In this document: piece by piece, positions 10,218-17,802 of the stretch | Layout of the letters: each line of letters begins with the position of its first letter | How positions within the stretch are numbered: the stretch's first letter is position 1 | Source of the DNA: Phycisphaerae bacterium | GTDB lineage: Bacteria > Planctomycetota > Phycisphaerae > Phycisphaerales > UBA1924 | Direction of reading: 5' to 3' | NCBI GenBank assembly: GCA_014192545.1 | Contig: BJHL01000001.1 | Coordinates: 420,380 to 484,379, forward strand | DNA length: 64,000 nt | Made by a program: the position numbers and the translations under genes | Notes under the pieces: model-generated | The model's database searches: none | What the model was told of the DNA's origin: nothing | What the model saw: the letters and a program-made list of their open reading frames with translations, nothing else

Positions 10218-11861
10218 ATGACGCATACCTGTAGAGCAATTGTTTCGACTCTTCTCGCACTCGTCGGCTCATCGACGGGTGTTTTTGCACAAACGCACTT
10301 CGGCGGGCCGGGCGCGACGGAGGATTTGTGGGAAAACATGTGCGCGAGTTGCCACAGCAAGGACGGCAGCGGCGGGCCAGCGGGAACACCGACGATTTTG
10401 CTGGATGACGTGTTTGATCACGTCAAGGGTGATGAAATTGATCGGCGGTATTTCAACGCCATCAAGAAGGGCGTGCCTGGGTCTGACATGAACGCGTTTG
10501 GGGGCTCGCTGAGCGATGACAAGATTTGGTCGCTGGTGGTGCACATGCGCGAGCTGCAGCACAAGGCTTGGCGCAAGCACAATAACGTGACGCCTGACGA
10601 GAAGGCTCGCGACAGCAAGCATGTGTTTCAGACGCAGCGGCGCAACTTTCGCATCGAGAGTGTTGCGGGCTTTGACAAGGCGACGTCGGTGAAGGTGCCA
10701 TGGGCGATTGCGTTTGTGCCGATGGATGCGCAGGTGGAGTCGATGCGCGGCGCGATGATTGTGAACGAGAAGCGTGGCACGATGAAGTTGCTGCTGGCGA
10801 ATGGAATTTTGACCAAGGCGGTTGCGGGAATTCCCAAGGTGAGCGACCAAGGTCAGGGCGGATTGATGGATGTTGAACTGCATCCGGATTTTGCCAAAAA
10901 TGGCTGGATTTATATTGCTTTCAGCGACTTTGAAGAGATGACCAGCGAGAAGGGAGAGAAGTATCGCTTGGTCGCTACCAAGGTTGTGCGCGGCAAACTG
11001 GTTGCTGATGGTGAGGGATATCGGTGGAGCGACCAAGAGACGATTTTTCAGACGCGCGATGATGCGCGGGTTGCGAATGCGAAGTATCACTTTGGGTGCA
11101 AAATTGCTTTTGATCCGCCGGTGAATGGTGGACGCAAGGGGTACGTGTACTTTGGCATCGGTGACCATGGATTCATGGAGAACGCGCAGGACCTGACACG
11201 GCACAACGGCAAGGTGCATCGCTTGCATGATGATGGCCGGGTACCCAGCGACAATCCGTTTGTGGCGCAGGCGACGAAAGAGAACAAGATCATGCCCAGC
11301 ATCTGGTCATTTGGGCATCGCAATCCGCAGGGGTTGGCGTTTGACATCAATGGCGATTTGTTCGACACCGAGCACGGCCCACGCGGCGGTGATGAGTTCA
11401 ACCAAGTTGTCGCAGGGGCGAATTACGGCTGGCCTGTGGTCGCGTACAGCATCAACTACGCGGATACGCCTTTCAAAACGCCATGGCCTGAACTTGATCC
11501 GGCGCTCAAGGACAAGAACATCAAACTGCCTGCGCTGCGGTGGCTGCCATCGCTGGGTGCGTGCGGGCTGGCGGGCGGCGCGGCGCTGCTTGGTGATGAA
11601 CTTGATGCCGACGCGTGGAACGGCAACGATTTTTTCGCTGGCGGATTGTCGATGAATTGCGTGCGGCGTGTGCGGGTGGAGAATGGCAAGGTGACTGAGC
11701 ACGAAGAAGTGGTGTACGGCTTGGGCCGCGTGCGTGATGTGGTGTGGGGACCACGCAAGACCGACGCGAGCGGCAAGATGCTGCCGCGTGATTTGTATGT
11801 GGTGCTGAACGGGCCTGATGAGATTATTCGGTTGGCGGATGCGGGCAAAGAAGTGAAGTAG
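10218..11861 (+). CDS. Cytochrome c / PQQ-type sugar dehydrogenase fusion
   Basis: A 547-residue exported protein. ATG 10218 gives a signal peptide (MTHTCRAIVSTLLALVG..FAQ); no clear Shine-Dalgarno is seen. A c-type cytochrome module with heme motif CASCH (42-46) precedes a beta-propeller of the glucose/sorbosone dehydrogenase family: QGQGGLMDVELHPDF, WSFGHRNPQGLAFD, TEHGPRGGDEFN and GANYGWP. It probably oxidises aldoses in the periplasm with PQQ and passes electrons through its own heme. The substrate is inferred from family only. Its stop lies nine bases from that of the convergent gene. Confidence 0.85.
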   Translation: MTHTCRAIVSTLLALVGSSTGVFAQTHFGGPGATEDLWENMCASCHSKDGSGGPAGTPTILLDDVFDHVKGDEIDRRYFNAIKKGVPGSDMNAFGGSLSDDKIWSLVVHMRELQHKAWRKHNNVTPDEKARDSKHVFQTQRRNFRIESVAGFDKATSVKVPWAIAFVPMDAQVESMRGAMIVNEKRGTMKLLLANGILTKAVAGIPKVSDQGQGGLMDVELHPDFAKNGWIYIAFSDFEEMTSEKGEKYRLVATKVVRGKLVADGEGYRWSDQETIFQTRDDARVANAKYHFGCKIAFDPPVNGGRKGYVYFGIGDHGFMENAQDLTRHNGKVHRLHDDGRVPSDNPFVAQATKENKIMPSIWSFGHRNPQGLAFDINGDLFDTEHGPRGGDEFNQVVAGANYGWPVVAYSINYADTPFKTPWPELDPALKDKNIKLPALRWLPSLGACGLAGGAALLGDELDADAWNGNDFFAGGLSMNCVRRVRVENGKVTEHEEVVYGLGRVRDVVWGPRKTDASGKMLPRDLYVVLNGPDEIIRLADAGKEVK

Positions 11862-11870
11862 CTCTGCAGA

Positions 11871-13208
11871 TTACCTGCCGCGAAGGGCTGATTCGTGTGC
11901 CACGATCTCGATGGGCAGCACGGCTTCGGCTTGCGCTTGCGTAGTGCGATCCGTCACGGTGACTTTGAGGTTGTACCGCCCCACTGTCAGTGTGGGCGGT
12001 AGGTCCACTTGCTGAATCAAGTAGAAATCGTGACGTTTATTGCGACTTGTCTCGATCACACCGCGCGCGGGGCGGTGCCAGGCGAGCAGGTCGTCGGCGT
12101 CGTGATACAGACTCAGCGACTGCGTGAGATCGACGCTGGCTTGTTCGCTCAGGGCGACGCTGCTGAGTACCGGATCACTGTCACGCGCGGGGCGAGTCGA
12201 GAAGCCGTCGAGCTCGACGTACACGATTGCGCGCAGCGTGCGGCCTTGCACGAAGGTGCTGGTTTGATACGGCTCGAAGCGACCGAAGCCTTCGACGCGG
12301 ACGCACAACGCAGTGCGCAGGATGTTGAAGCCGCTGGTGGGACGGAGGCTTTTGATGAGGTCGTTGGTGGCCCCGCGAGGGTTGGCAAGCAGGCGATCGC
12401 GAGCGGCGATGAGTGCTTGTTTGTCTTCGGTGCTCAACATCGCGAGCGGGTTGGCTGCGTCGTTCAACGTTGCGAGCACGCCGGGCTTGAGGGATTCGAT
12501 GGGCAGGATGGCGGGAAGGTCAGCAATCAGCGGCTTGCCGGCTGCGTCGGTTTGACGAAGCAGAGCTGCCATTTTTGTGGCGATGTCGGTAAGTGGATCG
12601 GTGGGGGTTGGCGGAGTTGGTGTTGCGACGGTTAACGCGGATTGATCGGCGGAGACCATTGCCTGCAATCCGGTTGATGGTGCGTCGGTGGTTGTGGACG
12701 CGATTTGAGTTGCGGGTGTTTCGGTTGATGTGTTCGATGCAGGAGACCCGGCTGGTTGGGTGAGTTCGGTGAGTGCCGTGGTTGGTTCTTGGACGACTGG
12801 AGCTTCAACAACTTCGTTCACCGCCGTGACCAAACCTCGGCGCTCTGATGGAGCGTTCATCACCGCTTCGAGGTTCAGCGCGGCTTGGTTGGCCCACGCG
12901 GCTTTTTGTTCATCGCTGAGTGATGCGCTGGGTTCGATGAGTTTGATGTCGCCGCGTTTGTTGGCGCCGGGACCTTCGAGAAGTGAGGCCAAACCGGTAT
13001 CGACGGGCTGCGGACGGGTGTCGGCGCGCTTGCCGCAGGCGGCAATGTTGCAACTGGCGACGAGGGTGCCCGCGAGCCAAACGGTGACCCAGGCAGCGCG
13101 GGTGGCGGCGGGTCGGCGGGTGCGCGTGTGGGGTTGGGCTTGGAGCTGGGCTTGGGACTGGGCTTGGGGCTGGGCGTGCTGAGCGAGGGCGGGAGCGATG
13201 CCATCCAT
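11871..13208 (-). CDS. Hypothetical Pro/Thr-rich envelope protein
   Basis: A 445-residue protein without a family that I recognise. The first ~30 residues are a Gln/Ala tract (AQ repeats) from a degenerate GGGCTT-type repeat in the DNA, followed by an Arg-rich patch and a hydrophobic segment VTVWLAGTLVASC ending near Cys. This looks like an unusual membrane anchor or a lipoprotein signal with a late start. Residues 120-220 are low-complexity T/P/A. The C-terminal ~150 residues look folded and beta-rich (RAIVYVELDGF, VGRYNLKVTVTD). It may be an envelope protein. The start is uncertain. Confidence 0.65.
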   Translation of the reverse strand: MDGIAPALAQHAQPQAQSQAQLQAQPHTRTRRPAATRAAWVTVWLAGTLVASCNIAACGKRADTRPQPVDTGLASLLEGPGANKRGDIKLIEPSASLSDEQKAAWANQAALNLEAVMNAPSERRGLVTAVNEVVEAPVVQEPTTALTELTQPAGSPASNTSTETPATQIASTTTDAPSTGLQAMVSADQSALTVATPTPPTPTDPLTDIATKMAALLRQTDAAGKPLIADLPAILPIESLKPGVLATLNDAANPLAMLSTEDKQALIAARDRLLANPRGATNDLIKSLRPTSGFNILRTALCVRVEGFGRFEPYQTSTFVQGRTLRAIVYVELDGFSTRPARDSDPVLSSVALSEQASVDLTQSLSLYHDADDLLAWHRPARGVIETSRNKRHDFYLIQQVDLPPTLTVGRYNLKVTVTDRTTQAQAEAVLPIEIVAHESALRGR

Positions 13209-13475
13209 GGCGAACTCCTTGTGGGGCAGATGGTTATGAACGAAGAGCGAGATCGCGGGTGCAAACTCCGTTTGGCCGCTATCCTATATATACATCGGAC
13301 GGCGGTGGCTTTGGACAGCAGCGGCGGCATGTTCGGATAAAGATTGGTATATCTCGAGCGGCCGACACGACCCAGCGACTCGACATCGCGTGGCGCGCGT
13401 CCTATCGTCTTGGCCCGGCACGTGCGATTCGGTGGAATCGCGTTGTAGCCACAGCAGGTGGAAGGATTTTTCGTC
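13209..13475. promoter_or_regulatory. Divergent promoter region with TATATA
   Basis: Between the divergent gene at 13208 and rpmA. A CTATATATAC run at about 13283-13292 is the only strongly AT-rich element and could serve as a -10 region in either direction. GGAAGGA (13460-13466) is the rpmA ribosome-binding site. Confidence 0.35.
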
Positions 13476-13751
13476 ATGGCACACAAGAAGGGCCAAGGCT
13501 CTACCAAGAACGGTCGCGACAGCAACCCACAATACCTGGGCATCAAGCTCTATGGTGGCGAAGTCGCTCAGCCCGGTTCCATCATCGTCCGTCAACGCGG
13601 CACCCCGATGCAAGCTGGCTTCAATGTCCGCATCGGCAAAGACGACACGCTGTACAGCGTCGCCGAAGGTGTTGTGACTTTCCAAGGTCGCAAGGTTCAC
13701 GTGGTGCCGGCTGATAAGACTGCACCCTGCCCGGCGTGGCTCAAGAACTGA
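13476..13751 (+). CDS. rpmA: 50S ribosomal protein L27
   Basis: A 91-residue L27 of the large subunit, whose N-terminus reaches the peptidyl transferase centre. It begins [17 protein letters not shown] and contains [19 protein letters not shown] and [11 protein letters not shown], all diagnostic. GGAAGGA sits nine bases before ATG 13476, which settles the start over an upstream in-frame GTG. No rplU lies beside it, unlike the usual rplU-rpmA pair. A terminator follows. Confidence 0.97.
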   Translation: MAHKKGQGSTKNGRDSNPQYLGIKLYGGEVAQPGSIIVRQRGTPMQAGFNVRIGKDDTLYSVAEGVVTFQGRKVHVVPADKTAPCPAWLKN

Positions 13752-13789
13752 GTTCGCGTTTCAGGATTTTGCTTGTCTAGCTATCGAAG

Positions 13790-13816
13790 ACCCGTGCGAC
13801 GCCGTGCGGGTTTTTT
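13790..13816 (+). terminator. Intrinsic terminator after rpmA
   Basis: ACCCG (13790-13794) pairs with CGGGT (13807-13811), followed by TTTTTT. The stem is short and the loop GC-rich, but position and T-run fit rpmA. Confidence 0.65.
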
Positions 13817-13913
13817 CGTGGAGTGCTCGCGGCGTGCGAGATGTGCGATGTGCTGCATGCTGTTGACATCGAGGTGCGTTCGGCAATCGCAGCGGTAACG
13901 AATACAGTTTCGC

Positions 13914-15401
13914 ATGGCGCGATTGATGTTGTCGGTGAGTGGATGCCGAGGCGTGGTTGGTGAGACGCTGTCGGCGGAAGTTGCAGCGCGATTTGCCGGC
14001 TGCTTTGGCAGCGTGCTGCGAGCGAGGAATCCGGGCAAGCGCGTGAGCGTGGTGCTGGGGCGCGACGGCCGACGCGGCGGCGAGATGATTCATGCGGCTG
14101 CAACGGCGGGACTGCTGGGAAGCGGCTGCCACGTCATTGACCTGGGCGTTGCGATGACCCCCACTGTTGCTGTGAATACCGATTGGCACGCGCGCGAATT
14201 GGCCAGCAAAGGCGAAGTTGGCGCGGGGATGGTGATTACGGCGAGTCACAATCCGCAGCAGTGGAACGGGCTGAAGTGTTTGCTGGCAGAAGGCGGCATT
14301 CATGGAGCGGCGGCGTGTGCGCCGCCGGCTTCGCTGGCCAATGAGATCATCGCGATGTTTGAACGCGGCGGCAATGCGCTGGATGGCACAACGATGTGGC
14401 AGAGTTTGGGATCGCTGCAACGCGATGATGAAGCAGCCGAGACGCATGTGGAACGCGTGCTGGCGGCGATGCAGGATTCGGGCTTGACCGACATGTCGTC
14501 GTCGATTGGTCGCGGCATTCGCGTGGCGGTTGATTGCGTGAACGCCAGCGGCAGCAAGACAGCGCCGATGTTTCTGCGGAGCATTGGTTGTGACGTGGTT
14601 GAGGTCAACACGAATCACAGCGGCGAGAAGGCTGGGCTCTTTCCGCATCCGCCTGAGCCGACGGCGGAGAACTTGAGCGGCGCGGGTGGACTATGCGACA
14701 TTGTGCGCGCGCATCAGTGTCATGTGGGGTTTGCGCTTGATCCGGATGCCGACAGGCTTGCGCTCATTGATGAGCAGGGGCGGTATGTGGGCGAGGAGTA
14801 CACGCTCGCGCTGAGTGCGTTGGCGCTTTTGACAGGACGCAGGCGTGATAGTCGCGAGGCGGATGTGCTGGTGACCAATCTCAGCACATCGCGCATGTTG
14901 GAAGATGTGGCGGCGAGGTTTGGGGCGCGGGTGCTGCGCACGCCGGTTGGTGAGGCGAATGTAGTTGAGGTGATGAAGCGCGAGAACGCGATTGCGGGTG
15001 GTGAAGGCAACGGCGGGACGATTTGGCCACGCGCGTGCTATGTGCGTGATTCGCTCGCGGGGATGGGGCTGGTGGTGTGGCTGCTGGCGCGCGAGCGCAA
15101 GGCGTTGAGCGCGATTGCGGCGTCGATTCCGAGTTACGCGATTGAAAAGCGCAAGGTTGACCTGGCACGCAAGGAAGATGCACAGCCGGCGATTGAGAAA
15201 ATCGCGAAGGCATATGCGAACCAGCAGGTGGACCTGCGCGATGGGGCGTGGGTGAACTTCACGACCGGCGAACTGGCCGGGAAGGCGTGGCTGCATGTGC
15301 GCGCGAGCAATACGGAGCCGATTATGCGACTGATTGCGGAGGCGCCGACGGTGGCGGCGGCGCGGGGGGTGTTGGATGAGGCGGGGAGGGTGATTGGGTG
15401 A
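13914..15401 (+). CDS. Alpha-D-phosphohexomutase (phosphoglucosamine/phosphomannomutase type)
   Basis: A 495-residue enzyme that interconverts hexose 1- and 6-phosphates through a phosphoserine. All four signatures are present: active Ser in TASHNP (about 108), metal loop DPDADR (about 275), sugar-specificity loop GGEGNGG (about 361) and phosphate-binding RASNTEPIMR (about 462). The family supplies activated sugars for peptidoglycan, LPS or glycans. GEGNGG is shared by GlmM and PMM/PGM branches, so the substrate stays open. ATG 13914 lacks a clear Shine-Dalgarno. A repeat array begins three bases after the stop. Confidence 0.88.
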   Translation: MARLMLSVSGCRGVVGETLSAEVAARFAGCFGSVLRARNPGKRVSVVLGRDGRRGGEMIHAAATAGLLGSGCHVIDLGVAMTPTVAVNTDWHARELASKGEVGAGMVITASHNPQQWNGLKCLLAEGGIHGAAACAPPASLANEIIAMFERGGNALDGTTMWQSLGSLQRDDEAAETHVERVLAAMQDSGLTDMSSSIGRGIRVAVDCVNASGSKTAPMFLRSIGCDVVEVNTNHSGEKAGLFPHPPEPTAENLSGAGGLCDIVRAHQCHVGFALDPDADRLALIDEQGRYVGEEYTLALSALALLTGRRRDSREADVLVTNLSTSRMLEDVAARFGARVLRTPVGEANVVEVMKRENAIAGGEGNGGTIWPRACYVRDSLAGMGLVVWLLARERKALSAIAASIPSYAIEKRKVDLARKEDAQPAIEKIAKAYANQQVDLRDGAWVNFTTGELAGKAWLHVRASNTEPIMRLIAEAPTVAAARGVLDEAGRVIG

Positions 15402-15403
15402 AA

Positions 15404-15458
15404 GGCGGAGTGACGGAGTGACGGAGTGACGGAGTGACGGAGTGAAGAGGTGAGGGGG
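15404..15458 (+). repeat. TGACGGAG tandem array
   Basis: Four exact TGACGGAG units (15411-15442) flanked by decayed units (GGCGGAG, TGAAGAGG, TGAGGGGG), immediately after the phosphohexomutase stop. The same units recur at 17665-17685. Confidence 0.85.
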
Positions 15459-15776
15459 TGCGTCGGAGGTGCCGATGTTGCGATTGGGAGTACAACGTTT
15501 ATACCAAAAACAACCATGGGGCCGCGTCGTGCAGCCCCATGGTCGTCGTTCTGTCGTTCGTTCTGCTCGATCTGCGCCTCTGTGGCGGGCACCGATGCTT
15601 CACGCGCTGTGATCAACGCGAGTATGCTCGTGCTCTCGCCCTTCCTGCGGCGTTGGTTTGTCGAGCGACGCGCCCCGAAGGGCTTTGACAGGGAAGTTGG
15701 TCCTGTCGGACCAACCAAGAGGTCCCAGCATCGCTCGGGTCAGCACAAGGCCAACCGCTTACGAGCCGGGTCGGCT
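15459..15776. other. Non-coding stretch with one hairpin
   Basis: No gene is convincing. An inverted repeat GTTGGTCC/GGACCAAC at 15697-15716 lies downstream of the 19-codon minus-strand gene and could end or stabilise its transcript, though it lacks a T-run. Confidence 0.35.
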
Positions 15777-15836
15777 TCAGGCCTTCTTCTTGGCGGCCTT
15801 CTTCTTGGCCTTCTTCTTAGCAGCTTTCTTCGCCAT
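15777..15836 (-). CDS. 19-residue Lys/Ala peptide
   Basis: A complete tiny gene: ATG at 15836, TGA at 15777-15779, product MAKKAAKKKAKKKAAKKKA. It is preceded by AAGGAG eight bases before the ATG (minus strand, about 15845-15850), as good a ribosome-binding site as any here. The product is a pure Lys/Ala polycation like the tails of bacterial histone H1-like proteins (AlgP, HctB types), so nucleic-acid binding is likely. It is far shorter than those families and may be a stand-alone peptide or the remnant of a longer tail. No T-run terminator is seen. Confidence 0.6.
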   Translation of the reverse strand: MAKKAAKKKAKKKAAKKKA

Positions 15837-16379
15837 TGATGAACTCCTTGGCTACTGATCGAGTCGCACACGGCGCGGCGCGCCGATTCCTTGCGACCCA
15901 TGATGACATACAGCATATCGGAAGTTTGTGGGTTTGTGCTTGAGCAAGTGAAAAAAAATGTGAAGAAGTTGATGAGAAGAACAGTTCTTCCACAATCACA
16001 CGCTGTTGATGCGCGATTCATCGACGCTTGTGACGTTCATCACGTGCGCATGCGCACTGCAATGCGTGCATCACATGCGTTGCGGTTACGTGTGATGTGT
16101 GCTGACGGCATCAAACGCTCGCACCACTCGCGCGCGGGGCGTGAAACTCGCTTGAGACGACGCGATGCGACGTGTTCGTGCATCGCGGCGTGGTTTCTGA
16201 TGTTTGAAAACGCGCCGATGAACGCACTTTCACGCGCGAGATGTCGCCATCATGCGCCGATGATCGCAATCACGGCATCGTTCTCGGTCGGTGAAGCGTG
16301 TTGCTATGGGCATCGCGAGTTGCTTTCGCACCTGCTCGCTGACGCCTCGTTGCCTTCGGGTTCTCGCGTACCCTCGCCC
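15837..16379. other. Intergenic region with palindromes
   Basis: About 540 bases between the divergent Lys/Ala peptide gene and the M16-like gene. It is rich in short palindromic words: GTGCGCATGCGCAC at 16044-16057 is perfect and a CRP-like box precedes it. An open frame runs from 15891 into the M16-like gene, but its encoded sequence lacks protein character (Cys/His/Arg-rich), so I treat it as leader. Confidence 0.4.
16029..16044. promoter_or_regulatory. Possible CRP/FNR-type box
   Basis: TGTGA-N6-TCACG at 16029-16044 matches the symmetric core of CRP-family sites. It directly abuts the 14-bp palindrome at 16044. It is a single site found by eye, so chance is possible. Confidence 0.2.
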
Positions 16380-17612
16380 ATGGCTATCTCTGTTCGCACG
16401 TTGGCTTGTGGCATGCCCTTGGTCATTGAACGCATGGAAGGTGTCCGATCGGCTGCTCTCACGTGGCTTTTGCCCAGCGGCTGTGCCACCGATCCGGCTG
16501 GAATAGAGGGTGTTTCCACGCTGATTCAAGAGCTTTTGCTGCGTGGGTGCGGCGGGCGCAGCAGTCGCGACGATGCCGATGCGTTTGATCAGATTGGTGG
16601 CAGTCGCTCGGCGAGTGTGGGGACGTATGCGATGGTGGTTGGTGCGTCGATGCTGGGTCGAAACGTCGAGAAGACGTTGCCGCTGCTGGTGGACATGGTG
16701 CGGACACCGACGATGGATGAGGAGTCACTCGAAGCGAGCAAAGACCTGGCGATGCAGGCGATTGATAGCTTGAAGGATGATCCGCAGGAGCGGGCGATGC
16801 TCGCGGCGCGGGCTCGGCACCAGCCATCACCTATCAACCGTTCGGGTCTGGGGACCAAAGAAGGGCTCGAAGCGTGCACGCGCGAGGTTGTGATGGGCCA
16901 TTGGCAGGCGCATGCGCTGCCCAAGGGGAGCATTCTCGCGTTGGCGGGTGATGTTGACGGCTCGGCGATTGAATCGCAGATGAATGCGCTGCTTGCTGGT
17001 TGGGTTGGTAGTGCGCCCACGCCCAAGATCGGGCCGGTTGGGCCGCGCGGGTACGCGCATGAGAATGATCCGAGCGCGCAGGTGCAGATCATGTGGATCG
17101 CGGATGCGCCGACGGAGGCTTCGCCTGATTCGATTCTCGAGAAGCTGCTGATCAGCGTGCTGTCGGGCGGGATGTCGGGGCGGCTGTTTAGTGAAGTGCG
17201 CGAGAAGCGCGGGTTGTGTTATGCCGTGAGCGCGGGATATCGCGGCGATAAGGACTGGGGGACGATGACGGCGTATGTGGGTACGACGCCTCAGCGCGCG
17301 CAAGAAAGCTTGGATGTGCTGCAAGCGGAGATTGATCGCATCACTTCGCCCGCGGGTGCGGTGACGGCTCAGGAGTTTCAGCGGGCCAAGATCGGGATGA
17401 AAAGCAGCTTGATCTTCAGCGGCGAAAGCTCGGGGGCGCGGGCGAGCACCATCGCGGCGGATATTCGCCGGCTTGGTCGGCCGCGGTCGCTTGACGAGAT
17501 GGCGGCGGAGGTGGAAGCAGTGACGCTGGAGCAGCTCAATGCGTACGCGCAGCAGCGGCGCTGGGGGAGTGTGACGATTCAGACGATGGGGCAGCAGGGC
17601 TTGAAGGTGTGA
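16380..17612 (+). CDS. M16-family peptidase-like protein lacking the zinc motif
   Basis: A 410-residue protein of the pitrilysin/processing-peptidase fold, two ~200-residue halves. The second half carries the family hallmark RLFSEVREKRGLCYAVSAGY. In the first half, where active members have HxxEH, this one reads IQELLLRG, so the two zinc His are absent. It is either an inactive scaffold or the non-catalytic partner of a second M16 subunit; no such partner is adjacent. ATG 16380 starts the recognisable fold (MAISVRTLACGMPLVIERM). Confidence 0.8.
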   Translation: MAISVRTLACGMPLVIERMEGVRSAALTWLLPSGCATDPAGIEGVSTLIQELLLRGCGGRSSRDDADAFDQIGGSRSASVGTYAMVVGASMLGRNVEKTLPLLVDMVRTPTMDEESLEASKDLAMQAIDSLKDDPQERAMLAARARHQPSPINRSGLGTKEGLEACTREVVMGHWQAHALPKGSILALAGDVDGSAIESQMNALLAGWVGSAPTPKIGPVGPRGYAHENDPSAQVQIMWIADAPTEASPDSILEKLLISVLSGGMSGRLFSEVREKRGLCYAVSAGYRGDKDWGTMTAYVGTTPQRAQESLDVLQAEIDRITSPAGAVTAQEFQRAKIGMKSSLIFSGESSGARASTIAADIRRLGRPRSLDEMAAEVEAVTLEQLNAYAQQRRWGSVTIQTMGQQGLKV

Positions 17613-17615
17613 GGG

Positions 17616-17687
17616 GAAGTACCGGAGTACCGGAGTACCGGAGTGTTGGAGAGCTGGAGTGCTGGAGTGACGGAGTGACGGAGTGCG
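17616..17687 (+). repeat. GTACCGGA / TGACGGAG tandem array
   Basis: It starts four bases after the M16-like stop. Units run GAAGTACCGGAGTACCGGAG, then GTGTTGGAG, GAGCTGGAG, GTGCTGGAG, then GTGACGGAG twice. The first ~30 bases match the left arm of the inverted array inside the MBL gene (31014-31051) almost exactly. Confidence 0.85.
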
Positions 17688-17713
17688 AAATCGTGAACTG
17701 GTAAACTGGCTGA

Positions 17714-17739
17714 TTGAAAACAGCCGCTGGGGAGCGGCT
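17714..17739 (-). terminator. Intrinsic terminator of the HAF/dockerin gene
   Basis: AGCCGCT (17722-17728) pairs with AGCGGCT (17733-17739); on the minus strand GTTTTC follows. It lies about 65 bases past the stop at 17803. Confidence 0.65.
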
Positions 17740-17766
17740 AAGGGACGGACTTTTTTGGGTGATTGA

Positions 17767-17802
17767 TCCGGAACTTCGCAGGGCCTCAGGTCCGGCGTCG
17801 GG
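17767..17802 (+). repeat. 37-nt hairpin element, copy 1
   Basis: A copy of the TCCGGACCTTCGCAGG.. element with one substitution (A for C in the left stem), ending in GTCGGG. The stem is CCGGACCT/AGGTCCGG. It abuts the stop codon of the minus-strand gene at 17803. Copies 2 and 3 lie at 20402 and 39034. Confidence 0.85.

Noticed and set aside
15450..15858. Small plus-strand frames with FFLAAFFLA repeats
   Set aside because: They are the complement of the Lys/Ala peptide gene, which has the ribosome-binding site on the minus strand.
15891..16379. N-terminal extension of the M16-like gene (163 codons)
   Set aside because: The frame is open, but the encoded sequence is Cys/His/Arg-rich and unlike a protein domain, and the region holds palindromes. 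I take ATG 16380.
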